Below, in pieces: positions 19,301-27,240 of a DNA stretch of 64,000 nucleotides. The first letter of the stretch is position 1; every line of letters starts with the position of its first letter. The notes beneath the pieces are model-generated. The model worked only from the letters and a program-made list of their open reading frames with translations, did not search any database and had not been told where the DNA came from. Where the stretch lies: assembly GCF_011068285.1 (NCBI RefSeq), contig NZ_CP049616.1, positions 4,050,001-4,114,000 on the forward strand, in the 5' to 3' direction. The DNA comes from Flagellimonas oceani (lineage in GTDB: Bacteria; Bacteroidota; Bacteroidia; Flavobacteriales; Flavobacteriaceae). The translations under genes and the position numbers were made by a program.

Positions 19301-19852
19301 TGAAAGGCCTTCTATCTCATCTTCAAGGTGTTCGCCGAACTCTTTCAGTCTTTCTATGGGATAATCACCGGAAATGTTGATGTTGAGTATGGGCATTTCC
19401 TCCGAAAGGCTTAGGTCAAAAACATTGGGTTCTACCTTTGCTCCGTTAAAAGTGGGCCAATCCTCTCCCGCAGTTTTGGAGTCCACTTCGTCCTTTACCT
19501 TTTGCAGGGCCGCCTCAACCGATATGTTTTCATCAAACTCCACAATGATCATGGAGTAATCTTCTTGGGAGGTAGAGGTGATCTCTACCAGATTGCTCAC
19601 GGTCTTGAGCTCGTCCTCAAGCGGGTCCGTAATCAGTTTTTCAATATCTTCTGCAGTATTTCCGGGATATAGGGAACTAATATATATTTTGGTTTCCTTT
19701 ACCTCCGGAAAGCTTTCCCTGGGCATGCTAAAATAGGCCATGCCACCAAGGATAAGGATAAGCAGGATCAGCACATACATTGTGGTCTGGTTATCTATGG
19801 CCCAAGAGGACAGCCGAAACTCCTTGTCTACATTTTTCTTTTGTTTGCTCAT
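16340..19852 (-). CDS. RND family efflux permease (inner-membrane pump)
   Basis: 1170 residues, longer than AcrB (~1050). The N-terminal helix (MYVLILLILILGGMAYF) leads into AcrB-like porter domains, and the TM4 proton-relay motif GLGMLVDNGIVVVENIYR retains its Asp. An extra hydrophobic pair (about residues 510-555, IVRITSIMSVIGIIIIIFGG) between the halves explains part of the length and is typical of this flavobacterial subfamily. It exports drugs or lipophilic compounds, driven by protons, together with the adaptor and TolC genes just upstream in the same operon. The order tetR-tolC-adaptor-RND places it last. Substrate unknown. Confidence 0.94.
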   Translation of the reverse strand: MSKQKKNVDKEFRLSSWAIDNQTTMYVLILLILILGGMAYFSMPRESFPEVKETKIYISSLYPGNTAEDIEKLITDPLEDELKTVSNLVEITSTSQEDYSMIIVEFDENISVEAALQKVKDEVDSKTAGEDWPTFNGAKVEPNVFDLSLSEEMPILNINISGDYPIERLKEFGEHLEDEIEGLSEIKQVDIRGAQEKEVEVAVDIYKMMAAKVSFNDVINSISNENLTTSAGNLVASGQRRTIRIVGEIDKPKELENFVVKSENGNPIYLKDIAKVTFKEEDKTTYAREFGHPVVMLDVKKRSGKNMVAAVDQIKVIVDDAIENEFPQDLTVTIANDQSSKTIGQVDDLVNNIIFGIILVVTVLMFFLGFKNALFVGFAIPMSMFMSLMILDVMGYTMNTMILFGLIMGLGMLVDNGIVVVENIYRLMDEEKMPRIEAAKKGIGEIAFPIIISTLTTVAAFVPLGLWPGIMGQFMKYFPITLSVVLGSSLFVAIFFNSVLVSRYMTTEDKEMPLKQIVRITSIMSVIGIIIIIFGGDYRALGSLMVLTAIMLWIYRLFLRNWAGIFQNRILPKWESFYERTLRYSLAGRKPIIIAITTFVLLLIAFIGFGASVGSQRTKVEFFPDNKPNQIIVYIEYPEGTDIKKTNEITKDIEKRVYDIINSDAYMNGDYNFMTESAVSQVGEGAGNPQTDGGSSAEMPNRGKITATLREFKYREGADSQELLRKVQEALKDVYPGVAISVEKDAVGPPVGYPINIELEGEDYTELINTAERMRNFINSRNIPGIDELKIDVNKSKPSMLVQVDRKKAGELGIATGQIGQQLRSSIFGSKAGIYKEGGEDYDIYVRFNEDDRYNTSALFNQRITFRDPSSGQIKEVPISAVTKQTNSTGFSAIKHRDVKRVVTVYSALASGYTDAGAIVGKIQEEMNDFENLPDDISIDYTGQIEEQNKQMAFLMGAFFTGLGLIFFILIFQFNSISKPGIIMLAIFLSLIGVFGGIVATGSAFVIMMTMMGIISLAGIVVNNGVVLLDYTQLLIDRKKVKLDLDEDGLLEPDDFLESVVRGGKSRLRPVLLTAITTILGLIPLATGFNINFFTLMSEFDPDIYFGGDNVIFWGPLAWTVIYGLLVATFLTLIVVPILFTLVYKLKLRIRKRKLARQERQQQQIETATS

Positions 19853-19874
19853 AATTTATTGCTGCTTTGGCTGT

Positions 19875-21047
19875 CTAGCTATTTTTTATATTGACTTGTT
19901 GTCCTTCTTTCACGCTACGGGCACCTTCATCGATAATGGCATCGCCCTCCTTGATTCCAGAAAGCACTTCAACGTAGTCGCCTTGTGTTTTTCCTGTTTT
20001 TATCACGACTTTTTTGGCCACAGGATCGTTCTTCAAGGAATCGGCATCCACGAGATACACGTATTGTTCGCCGTCCGCATTTTCGGAAAGCACACTTTGT
20101 GGGATAAGAATGGCCTCTTCACTGGTATAATCGTTGATCATTACCCTTGCCGTAAGGTTGGGTTTTACCCTTCCATCAAGGCTTGGTACAGGAATCTCGG
20201 CGGTAAACGATCTGTTGCTCGGATTAATAAAATTTCCTGTTTGGCGTACCGTAGTGGCAACGCTATCGCCCAAAACAGGGAAGTACACCTTTACATCTTT
20301 ACCAGGAGTAACATTGGGCAAATGGCTCTCGGGCACCTCCACGTTGATGTACATATTGGATAGGTTGACGATTCGGAACACTTCGGAACCTGGACCTGGG
20401 CTTACCACGGTACCCTCATCTTTGATCACATCGTCAATAATGCCGGTAAACGGGGCCCTAATACTTGATTTGCCTACTTGGCTCTCCATTTGTTTTACGG
20501 CATTTTCCTGTGCTTCGTAATTGGTTTTTGCCTGAAGGTATTGTATTTCGGAACCGATGTTTTGTTCCCAAAGCCTTTTTTGTCGCTCAAAAGTGGTCTT
20601 GCTCAGTTCCGCCTGTGTTTTTAGCTGTGCCAACTGACTGGATAGCCCGCCATCGTCTATGGAGGCCAACAACTGTCCCTTCGAAACTTTTTGACCTTCT
20701 TTTACATAGACACGGTTCAAGGTTCCGGACATTTCGGGGTATATCAAAACATTCTGTTTGGTCTTAACATCGCCTTGGAGTTCCAAGTAATGGTCAAATT
20801 TCTCCGGGTGCACCTCAATGGTGGTCACCAAGGGCAGTTTTGCCGAATTATCCAGCAGTGCAATGGCCGAGTCCAAAGATTTTAATTGCTGTTCCAATGC
20901 TTTCTTTTTACTGGAGATTTCTGCGTGTTTGGCACGGATGGTCTCAATATCCTTGCTGGCCAAAGCTTTGTCCAAAGATTTGCTGCTGTCGCCTCCGCAA
21001 GAAGCCAGAACTACTGCAGTTAGTGTTATATATATTGCTTTTCTCAT
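19875..21047 (-). CDS. RND efflux periplasmic adaptor (membrane fusion protein)
   Basis: 390 residues. The N-terminus MRKAIYITLTAVVLASCGG is a lipoprotein signal with Cys17 as the lipidated residue. Then come an alpha-helical hairpin (residues ~30-65 and 150-190), a biotinyl-lipoyl-like domain split around it (VYVKEGQKVSKGQLLASIDD and IRAPFTGIIDDVIKDEGTVV), a beta-barrel and a C-terminal membrane-proximal domain (VEVLSGIKEGDAIIDEGARSV). It bridges the RND pump and TolC. It lies between tolC (22 nt upstream) and the pump gene (22 nt downstream). Confidence 0.94.
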   Translation of the reverse strand: MRKAIYITLTAVVLASCGGDSSKSLDKALASKDIETIRAKHAEISSKKKALEQQLKSLDSAIALLDNSAKLPLVTTIEVHPEKFDHYLELQGDVKTKQNVLIYPEMSGTLNRVYVKEGQKVSKGQLLASIDDGGLSSQLAQLKTQAELSKTTFERQKRLWEQNIGSEIQYLQAKTNYEAQENAVKQMESQVGKSSIRAPFTGIIDDVIKDEGTVVSPGPGSEVFRIVNLSNMYINVEVPESHLPNVTPGKDVKVYFPVLGDSVATTVRQTGNFINPSNRSFTAEIPVPSLDGRVKPNLTARVMINDYTSEEAILIPQSVLSENADGEQYVYLVDADSLKNDPVAKKVVIKTGKTQGDYVEVLSGIKEGDAIIDEGARSVKEGQQVNIKNS

Positions 21048-21069
21048 GATGGAATGGTTTTCTCTTGTG

Positions 21070-22401
21070 TTATTGATTTAAAATATTTTCCAGTGCTGTC
21101 TTTTTGTTGATGACATCGACCATGGATTGTAAATATTCTTGCTGACTGGTATATAATTGGGTCTGGGCCTGTCTCAGTTCAAAACTGGTGGCCAATCCCT
21201 CTTCGTATTTTACCTGATTTTTATTTTCGATGCGTTCGGCCAGCTCCAAATTATCCTTTGAGGTTCCGTACTGTTCAATGGCCAGGATATAATCGCTCTT
21301 GGCACTCTCCAGTTGAAGACGAATCTGTGCCTGTGCCTCGGTAAATTGTGTCTTGGCCTTTTCCAGAGCTATTTTGGCCCGCTGGGTGCTCGCACTTCTC
21401 CCCAACGAACTAAAAATGGGAATATTTAGATCTACCCCTAAAATGGATGAACCGAACCATTGTTGCCCACTGTCCAGAAAATTAAAGCTATCACTGAACG
21501 AGTTTCCGCCGTAGTTGACGAAAGCATTTAAAGTGGGAAGCGCCCGGCTCTTGGCCAATTTCAATTCAAAAAATCGTTGCTCGTTAAGGTTGGAGGCTAT
21601 TTTATAATCCACATTGTTTTCGATGTTGAATTCGGCGTCGATCAATCCAAGATCGATTTCCTTTTGGGTGAGGTCGTCCAGATTTTCGGTCAAAACGGTA
21701 GGCGTTTCAATAGGAAGCCCCAGCACCAAGTTCAGCATTTGAAGGGTTATCTCCTCCATACGGCGAGCATTCTTGAGTTGATTGTCCACTGTAGAGAGGG
21801 TAATCTGCAATTGGTCTACGCTTTCCTCATCACCAAGCCCGTTTTCGTAGGTGAGTTTGGTCTCATAAAGGTTCTCTTCCAGCGTAGCTTTGTTTTTTTC
21901 GGAAATGATGACACTCTCCCTTGCCAAAAGTACATTGCCATAGGCCTCGACCACCGATTTACGAATGTCGAGTTCCGTTTTTTCCTTGTTGTTTTGGCTG
22001 TATTCCAAAAAGGTCTTGGTGGCCTGTACGCCAACAATGTACGATCCATCGAAAATTTGCTGCCGCAGCGTGGCCGTGGCGGACATGGATTGTGCCTGCC
22101 CAAATACGACTTCTTGGTAGGTTCCCGGCTCCCCTCCAAAAAATTCGGCAGGAATTTGGGAAACGGGCTGCTTTAATTGATTTTGATAACTCACTGCTCC
22201 GTTGATCTGCGGCAGTCCGGCAGCAATGGTCTCCCATTTTTGCTTTTGGGCGTCCAGTATGTCCCGTTCGGCATTTATAGCGGTATAATTGTTCTCCAGT
22301 GCAAAGATGATCGCCTGATCCAAACTAAGGCTTGGAATGGTATCTTGTGCGGATGCCAACCAGGGCAGTATAAGTAATAGATTGATTAACGTTTTTCGCA
22401 T
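21070..22401 (-). CDS. TolC family outer-membrane efflux protein
   Basis: 443 residues with a signal peptide (MRKTLINLLLILPWLASAQ). Two OEP repeats are visible, each a long coiled-coil hairpin plus barrel strands: SLDQAIIFALENNYTAINAE opens the first, and the second ends with YEEGLATSFELRQAQTQLYT. It forms the outer-membrane channel of the tripartite pump. Its start codon directly abuts the stop of the tetR-type gene, so the regulator and pump are on one transcript. Confidence 0.93.
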   Translation of the reverse strand: MRKTLINLLLILPWLASAQDTIPSLSLDQAIIFALENNYTAINAERDILDAQKQKWETIAAGLPQINGAVSYQNQLKQPVSQIPAEFFGGEPGTYQEVVFGQAQSMSATATLRQQIFDGSYIVGVQATKTFLEYSQNNKEKTELDIRKSVVEAYGNVLLARESVIISEKNKATLEENLYETKLTYENGLGDEESVDQLQITLSTVDNQLKNARRMEEITLQMLNLVLGLPIETPTVLTENLDDLTQKEIDLGLIDAEFNIENNVDYKIASNLNEQRFFELKLAKSRALPTLNAFVNYGGNSFSDSFNFLDSGQQWFGSSILGVDLNIPIFSSLGRSASTQRAKIALEKAKTQFTEAQAQIRLQLESAKSDYILAIEQYGTSKDNLELAERIENKNQVKYEEGLATSFELRQAQTQLYTSQQEYLQSMVDVINKKTALENILNQ

Positions 22402-23007
22402 TTATTCTTTGTTTGAATTGATGATTGAGTTGAGTATTTTTCTTCCTTCCGGGGTTACAATGCCCCTAAGATGGTATTCCAAATAATAATCCAGCAATTC
22501 TACTTTGCTGAAAATCTCGGTGGGGAACAAATTGTTGTCCTTTATGCTCATGACGCCGGTAAAATAAATTCTGGAAACAAATTCAACATTGAGGTTGTCC
22601 CTGTAAATGCCCATTTCCATACCACGCCTCACATTTTCCAGGACACAACCGTGCATGGAATTGTATTGCTTTTCCTTTAGGCCCGAATGAATTTTGGGAT
22701 AATATTTCTGCAGTTGGTACAATGGGGAAGATTTTTCATCCTTTAGGTGCACCATTACAAATCTTTTGATTTCATAAAGCTCTTCGATCGGATTTTTTTT
22801 CAGTTCAACGATATCGTCGATTCCGCTGGTGATAAAATCGCACATGGCCATGGTAGATTCCTCTACCAGTTCGGTCTTGTTCTTAAAATGGGAGTAGATC
22901 GTTTTTTTTGAAATACCCATTTCATTGGCCAGATCGTCCATGGTAATGCTCTTAAAACCTAGGTTCAAGAACATTTCGGTGGCCTTATGTATAATGTTTT
23001 CCCTCAT
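22402..23007 (-). CDS. TetR family transcriptional regulator of the efflux operon
   Basis: 201 residues from the ATG at 23007 (MRENIIHKATEMFLNLG). The frame is open upstream to 23046, but those residues do not look like the family and would overlap the promoter. The HTH (SITMDDLANEMGISKKTIYSHFKNKTELVEE) lies in the first 60 residues; the rest is the ligand-binding helical domain. It is first in the tetR-tolC-adaptor-RND operon and probably represses it through the 11-bp palindrome at 23028-23059. The inducer is unknown. Confidence 0.93.
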   Translation of the reverse strand: MRENIIHKATEMFLNLGFKSITMDDLANEMGISKKTIYSHFKNKTELVEESTMAMCDFITSGIDDIVELKKNPIEELYEIKRFVMVHLKDEKSSPLYQLQKYYPKIHSGLKEKQYNSMHGCVLENVRRGMEMGIYRDNLNVEFVSRIYFTGVMSIKDNNLFPTEIFSKVELLDYYLEYHLRGIVTPEGRKILNSIINSNKE

Positions 23008-23016
23008 AATCAGGGC

Positions 23017-23047
23017 CAAATGTAAGTATGGAAACTTTAAAAACAAA
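23017..23047 (-). promoter_or_regulatory. Promoter of the tetR-tolC-adaptor-RND operon
   Basis: On the minus strand a -33 TTTG ends at 23044, followed by exactly 19 nt and the -7 box TACATTTG (23024-23017), matching the Bacteroidetes consensus. The regulator ATG follows 9 nt later at 23007. The operator palindrome surrounds the -33 box. Confidence 0.75.
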
Positions 23048-23059
23048 AAAAGTTTCCAT
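23028..23059. promoter_or_regulatory. Palindromic operator for the TetR-family regulator
   Basis: ATGGAAACTTT (23028-23038) and AAAGTTTCCAT (23049-23059) are perfect inverted arms with a 10-nt A-rich spacer. The promoter's -33 TTTG lies in the spacer, and one arm fills the spacer between -33 and -7, so a bound dimer would block RNA polymerase. Confidence 0.72.
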
Positions 23060-23097
23060 GGTTTTACAATTTTTTAACGAGGGATTCATTTTTTGTT

Positions 23098-23253
23098 TTA
23101 ACTGGATTCTTTCCCATTGCCATTCACAAACACAGGCTTAAGCTGTCCATCTTGCTTGGCCGGGTCTGAATCGATTTGTCCCAACCGCCAAAAAAACGGA
23201 CTGAACTGAAGTAAGTACTTCTTTCGGGCTTTAATTTTTTTCTGATGTATCAT
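23098..23253 (-). CDS. Possible 51-residue basic protein downstream of the sigma-factor cluster
   Basis: 51 residues from the ATG at 23253 (MIHQKKIKARKKYLLQFSPF to ...VFVNGNGKESS). Its start overlaps the end of the upstream membrane-protein gene in another frame, the usual sign of coupling. The N-terminus is very basic and the middle holds FFWRLGQIDSD. No family is recognised and no homologue check was possible, so it may be spurious. Confidence 0.35.
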   Translation of the reverse strand: MIHQKKIKARKKYLLQFSPFFWRLGQIDSDPAKQDGQLKPVFVNGNGKESS

Positions 23254-23662
23254 GATTCTCGTTTTTGATTTTTTCAACATATGCTTTAAAGGCTTCTTCG
23301 CCTTCCTCTTTCCAAAATTGGTCGTAGTGTTTCCACTCATCAAAGTCCCTCCTCCAAGGCGTACATTTGTTGGACGATTTAATCTTCTTTTTGTGACTGC
23401 CGCTCTTGCTTTTTCCACCGCCGCCGCCAAAGCCGAACAGCAGTTTAGCCAGTATAAAGACACCCAATGCCTGCCAATAGGTAACGGTTCCCACACCAAA
23501 AAGGTCGGGCATCAACCAGTTCCATAGTCGCATCAGCAGATAATTGGCCAAAAGGAATACCAATACGCCTAAAATCACCATGGCAATTATTTTAATCACC
23601 TTTTTTACGGTTCGCTCCACCTTCTTTTCCACGGCTTTCTCAAAATCTTTTTTATGTTCCAT
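23231..23662 (-). CDS. Small membrane protein in an ECF sigma operon, possible anti-sigma partner
   Basis: 143 residues. A charged N-terminus (MEHKKDFEKAVEKKVERTVKK) leads into two hydrophobic helices (about 24-45 and 63-77), then a Gly/Lys-rich linker (GFGGGGGKSKSGSHKKK) and an acidic-aromatic C-terminus (FDEWKHYDQFWKEEGEEAF). Its start overlaps the end of the sigma gene by 11 nt, so the two are coupled. Position and topology suit an anti-sigma or sigma-controlled envelope protein, but no anti-sigma domain is recognised. Confidence 0.72.
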   Translation of the reverse strand: MEHKKDFEKAVEKKVERTVKKVIKIIAMVILGVLVFLLANYLLMRLWNWLMPDLFGVGTVTYWQALGVFILAKLLFGFGGGGGKSKSGSHKKKIKSSNKCTPWRRDFDEWKHYDQFWKEEGEEAFKAYVEKIKNENHDTSEKN

Positions 23663-24224
23663 AATTCAGTTCTTTTATGTTTTCCAATGTTTTTGATAGT
23701 TCCGACATGGCACGGTGCCTTCTGGACATTAATGTGCCTGCCGGTATTCCAGTTCTTTTTGCAATTTGGTTGTAATTGTATCCTTCAAAATCTATGGCAA
23801 TGACAATATCCCTGTAGGCAGGTTTTAAATCTTCCACCGCTTTTTTTAAGGCTTGCTCCATTTCCAGAGAGTAGCGGTTGTCCGCATCCCCATAAAAAAA
23901 CTCGGCAAACTCCTGCCATTGCCGGTCTATGTCCTCACTTGGCAGTTTTCTCTCTTTTTGGCCGCGCATAATGTCTATGATCCTGTTCCTAATGGCATTG
24001 TACACAAACCCCCCAACGTTGGTTATGGGCAAGGCGTCATCCGATCGAGAAAACATCCGCAGCGCAACATCCTGTACAATATCTTCCGCATCCCGTTCCG
24101 ATGTATCCCTGATCCTCGATTGCACGTAGGAGCGCAGCGAGCCATACTCCTCGGTAAAGAAGTCGGTCAGGTTATTTCGGTTATCGGTTTTGGCTGCCAT
24201 TCGGTTGAATCGGTTGCTTTTCAC
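23652..24224 (-). CDS. ECF-type sigma-70 family RNA polymerase sigma factor
   Basis: 190 residues. Region 2 is visible as DAEDIVQDVALRMFSR plus NVGGFVYNAIRNRIIDIMRG, and region 4 as KPAYRDIVIAIDFEGYNYNQIAKRTGIPAGTLMSRRHRAMS. ECF factors direct polymerase to stress or envelope promoters under an anti-sigma factor. It heads a minus-strand cluster with the small membrane protein and perhaps the 51-residue ORF. A second possible start (Met9) exists. Confidence 0.9.
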   Translation of the reverse strand: MKSNRFNRMAAKTDNRNNLTDFFTEEYGSLRSYVQSRIRDTSERDAEDIVQDVALRMFSRSDDALPITNVGGFVYNAIRNRIIDIMRGQKERKLPSEDIDRQWQEFAEFFYGDADNRYSLEMEQALKKAVEDLKPAYRDIVIAIDFEGYNYNQIAKRTGIPAGTLMSRRHRAMSELSKTLENIKELNYGT

Positions 24225-24301
24225 TTATAGAGACGAAGAAAAAGTATTTCATTGCAGTTTTTCTGAAATTTTTTTCAAAAGAATCCTGTTTTCGGAAAAA
24301 T

Positions 24302-24316
24302 GGATACAAAGTATCC
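24302..24316. promoter_or_regulatory. 15-bp palindrome between divergent sigma and prenyl synthase genes
   Basis: GGATAC-AAA-GTATCC is a perfect dyad about 80 nt upstream of the sigma start and 58 nt upstream of the prenyl synthase start. An operator role is plausible from position only. Confidence 0.3.
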
Positions 24317-24373
24317 AAGTTTTAGACCGTGGCCTTTATATCAAATTCAATATTTGAATGTATTTTTGGTCGC

Positions 24374-25357
24374 ATGTCAAACATCGATATCATTAGTCAG
24401 TATAGGGAGCAGTTTGTTACGTACCTCAATGAAAGGAACCAACTAGGGGAGCCCAAGACTCTGTACGAGCCCGTGAAATATATTTTGGGATTGGGGGGCA
24501 AACGGATGCGCCCCATTCTCACCTTGATGACGGCCGAGGCCTTTGGCGCAAAAGTAGAAGATGCGCTGGATGCAGCACTGGCCGTGGAAATGTTCCATAA
24601 CTTTTCCTTGGTGCACGACGATATTATGGACGATGCCCCTTTGCGAAGGGGAAAAACAACGGTACATGAAAAATGGGACATAAACACAGGAATCCTATCC
24701 GGGGATGCCATGTTGATCTTGTCCTATCAATTTTTTGAAAGCTATTCCGCTGAAATATATGTTGAACTTACCAAGCTGTTCAGTAAAACGGCCCTTGAGG
24801 TATGCGAAGGTCAACAATATGATGTTGATTTTGAGACCCGTGACGATGTAACAATTCCCGAATATCTTAAAATGATAGAGTACAAGACCTCCGTATTGGT
24901 TGCCGCCGCTATGAAGATGGGGGCCATCGTGGCCAATGCCTCCCAAAAAGATGCCGATGCCATTTATGAGTTTGGCCGTAATCTGGGCATTGCCTTCCAA
25001 TTGCAAGATGATTATTTGGATGCCTTTGGAGATCCCAAAACCTTTGGCAAGCAGGTAGGAGGGGATATCATGGAGAACAAAAAGACCTACCTGTACTTAA
25101 AATCGTTGGAAAAGGCCTCCAAGGACGATAAAGAAGGATTGTTGCATCTCTATTCCATAAAACCAGAGGATGCTACAGCTAAAGTAGCTGCCGTAAAAGC
25201 CATTTTTAAGGAGAGTGGGGCAGTAGAGGAAACAAAAAGTGCGATCAAGAGCTTTACCCAAAAGGCATTTGATGCTTTGAAAGAAACCGAGCTACCGAAA
25301 AAAAGCAAGACTTTACTACAACAATTTGGCGAAAGTTTGATGGAGCGTACGGTTTAA
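24374..25357 (+). CDS. Polyprenyl (isoprenyl) diphosphate synthase
   Basis: 327 residues from the ATG at 24374 (MSNIDIISQYREQF); the frame is open upstream to 24329 but family members start here. It elongates allylic diphosphates with IPP. Substrate motifs: GGKRMRP at 41-47, the first Asp-rich motif DDIMD at 82-86 followed by RRGKTT, and the second at QLQDDYLDAFGDP. Product length (FPP, GGPP or longer) cannot be fixed from sequence by eye. The convergent lycopene cyclase overlaps its 3' end by 4 nt, hinting at, but not proving, a carotenoid link. Confidence 0.93.
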   Translation: MSNIDIISQYREQFVTYLNERNQLGEPKTLYEPVKYILGLGGKRMRPILTLMTAEAFGAKVEDALDAALAVEMFHNFSLVHDDIMDDAPLRRGKTTVHEKWDINTGILSGDAMLILSYQFFESYSAEIYVELTKLFSKTALEVCEGQQYDVDFETRDDVTIPEYLKMIEYKTSVLVAAAMKMGAIVANASQKDADAIYEFGRNLGIAFQLQDDYLDAFGDPKTFGKQVGGDIMENKKTYLYLKSLEKASKDDKEGLLHLYSIKPEDATAKVAAVKAIFKESGAVEETKSAIKSFTQKAFDALKETELPKKSKTLLQQFGESLMERTV

Positions 25358-26496
25358 AAGATTCGCTTTAAGAGCGCCCTGATAAACGGCATGGGTTTGG
25401 GAGCGGTCACAATTTTGAGCTCTTCCCACAAATTGGTCTCGTTCTCGAGGAATTTTAAAATCAAGGATGCCTTTCTTCTTTTGAACATCGACTCGAAGAT
25501 TTCGTGTCCCAAGTGATTGTTCTCGTGCAAAATGTCCAACAAGAGCATATCGTAGAATAAAAACCTGCTTTTTTGATGGAATGCGGTCAATGGTTTGTTT
25601 GCCTTTAAATGCTCCGCCAATTTGGGCACTTGTTGGCTCGTATTGTAAAAGGTATAGCCCGTACTTGGTTTGGCCCATCCACCAGCAATTCCCATATGAA
25701 AAACCCGATCGGTATTGTGTTTATGAAACGAATAGCAGGTCATCGGAATACTGCCGAATTCGGTTTCTTCAATGGAGTATTTTATATTACCGTAGTGCTC
25801 TGTAATGTAGGTTTTGATAGCTTCCCCATACTCACTTTTTTCCAAAAGCCGCTCGGAGAACAAGGTATATTCCACCAAAGCTTCATTACATGAAAAAGGA
25901 AGCACGTACATAAAACGTGTATTGCCTTTTTGGGGCACGGAAAAGTCCATAAAAGTAGCTTCATCAATATTAAATACCGACTGTTCGGTTTTTATTTTCC
26001 ATCCCACAAAGTGTTGTTGCAAAACAGGGTATTTGTTTTGTTTTAATGGGATGGAAGGGTTATATATACTGGAAAATACCGTTTGCCCTATATATTTTTG
26101 GGAAGATGTAGCGACTAAAACTTCATTTTCATGCTCTTGGATGCCTGTCACCTCTTCCTGTACCCAAGTGATGTTGGGATAGGCCTTTACCTTTGGTACA
26201 AAGTGATTGTAGAAGTCAATGCCCCGGAGCATTTTGTACGTGTATGGTGCAATGGGGGTCGATTTTTGAAGTTGCTGCCCGCCTACGTAGATGTTATCCC
26301 AAGTTTTATGAATTAAATCATCAAACGCGCCATCGCCCCGTTCCCAAAAACACCAAGTGCGGTCATTTTGGGTTTTATCGTCCTTGTCCAGCACCAAAAT
26401 GGATTTGGATGCAAAGAACTCGTCCTTGCCCAACGCATTGGCCAGCAAAAGGCCAGCGGCTCCAGCTCCTATAATAATGTAATCGTACTTGGGCAT
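25354..26496 (-). CDS. crtY: Lycopene beta-cyclase family protein
   Basis: 380 residues. The N-terminal Rossmann motif YDYIIIGAGAAGLLLANAL binds FAD, followed by the family segment RTWCFWERGDGAFDDLIHKT; later FGSIPMTCYSF and GIAGGWAKPSTGYTF are characteristic of CrtY/CrtL-type cyclases. It closes the ends of lycopene to beta rings on the way to beta-carotene, zeaxanthin or myxol-type pigments, consistent with a pigmented flavobacterium. No other carotenoid gene is next to it. The gene is probably monocistronic. Confidence 0.92.
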   Translation of the reverse strand: MPKYDYIIIGAGAAGLLLANALGKDEFFASKSILVLDKDDKTQNDRTWCFWERGDGAFDDLIHKTWDNIYVGGQQLQKSTPIAPYTYKMLRGIDFYNHFVPKVKAYPNITWVQEEVTGIQEHENEVLVATSSQKYIGQTVFSSIYNPSIPLKQNKYPVLQQHFVGWKIKTEQSVFNIDEATFMDFSVPQKGNTRFMYVLPFSCNEALVEYTLFSERLLEKSEYGEAIKTYITEHYGNIKYSIEETEFGSIPMTCYSFHKHNTDRVFHMGIAGGWAKPSTGYTFYNTSQQVPKLAEHLKANKPLTAFHQKSRFLFYDMLLLDILHENNHLGHEIFESMFKRRKASLILKFLENETNLWEELKIVTAPKPMPFIRALLKRIF

Positions 26497-26576
26497 GGGG
26501 TAAAAATAAGCAAAGGAAGTATAGGATAGATTTAACTCGTCCGCATAAATTTACCCTAGTTTTTTAAATATTGAGC

Positions 26577-27041
26577 TTATTGACCGGGAATGGAGTCGGG
26601 CCAAGTTTTACGATATTCGTTCATCGTGGCTTCGTAACTCTTCGCCAAAGATTCTGCTTCATTATCGGAATAAAGATCTTTTGCCTTATCAAAAAAGTCC
26701 TTTTCCTCATCCTCAAGATGATGTTCTACCTTTTCAATCAACTTTTTTACCGTTGCCAACCAGTGTGGCGAACTCATGTCCGTATCATCCAGTTCAGCGA
26801 TCATTTTGTCCATTTCATGATGTTCCGCCATGCCATGTCGGGCATCTTCCTGCATTTCATCACTATCCACCAAAGGGGAATAAAAGTATCGTTCTTCGGC
26901 CACGGCATGTACCTCAAGCTCTTTTTTTAGTTTTTTCCAAAGCTCTTTTCGCTCTTTGGTATCGCCCGATGTGTTACTGATCTTATTGCACAGTTCCCTT
27001 TGTATATCGTGGTCCTTTTTAATGGCTTTGTAAATTTTCAT
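26577..27041 (-). CDS. Hemerythrin domain-containing protein
   Basis: 154 residues from the ATG at 27041 (MKIYKAIKKDHDIQRELCNK); an in-frame upstream ATG at 27089 adds residues unlike the family. The helical bundle carries the di-iron ligand pattern: His in KKDHDIQ, His and Glu in LEVHAVAEERYFY, HH in GMAEHHEMD, and HH plus Glu/Asp in VEHHLEDEEKDFFD. Such proteins bind oxygen, nitric oxide or iron. It is a single gene divergent from the metal regulator, a suggestive neighbour. Confidence 0.9.
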   Translation of the reverse strand: MKIYKAIKKDHDIQRELCNKISNTSGDTKERKELWKKLKKELEVHAVAEERYFYSPLVDSDEMQEDARHGMAEHHEMDKMIAELDDTDMSSPHWLATVKKLIEKVEHHLEDEEKDFFDKAKDLYSDNEAESLAKSYEATMNEYRKTWPDSIPGQ

Positions 27042-27176
27042 GGGTTCCTTGTTTAAAATTCTACTTTGGATAAAGGTAAATTTCATCATCCGAGTAGATT
27101 AGCTCATTCAAGTAAAATTTTAATAGGATTGGACATCATTTGTTGGCATAAGCATGATAATTGATGGCCCTGTATA

Positions 27177-27194
27177 TTTTAGACATAACTAAAA
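27177..27194. promoter_or_regulatory. Inverted repeat upstream of the DtxR/MntR-type regulator
   Basis: TTTTAG and CTAAAA are perfect arms with a 6-nt spacer, 47 nt before the regulator start and between it and the hemerythrin gene. Shape and base content resemble DtxR-family operators. A -7-like TATTTTTG follows at 27218-27225. Confidence 0.5.
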
Positions 27195-27240
27195 ATAGAT
27201 TTTGTTTAATAAAAATGTATTTTTGAGTAAATATTTTTTG

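Noticed and set aside
23254..23499. Upstream extension of the 51-residue ORF to 133 residues
   Set aside because: The extra part lies inside the membrane-protein gene in another frame and has unnatural composition; only the 51-residue version is considered.
24361..24368. TATTTTTG as a promoter for the prenyl synthase
   Set aside because: It lies only 5 nt before the ATG and has no -33 element at the right distance.
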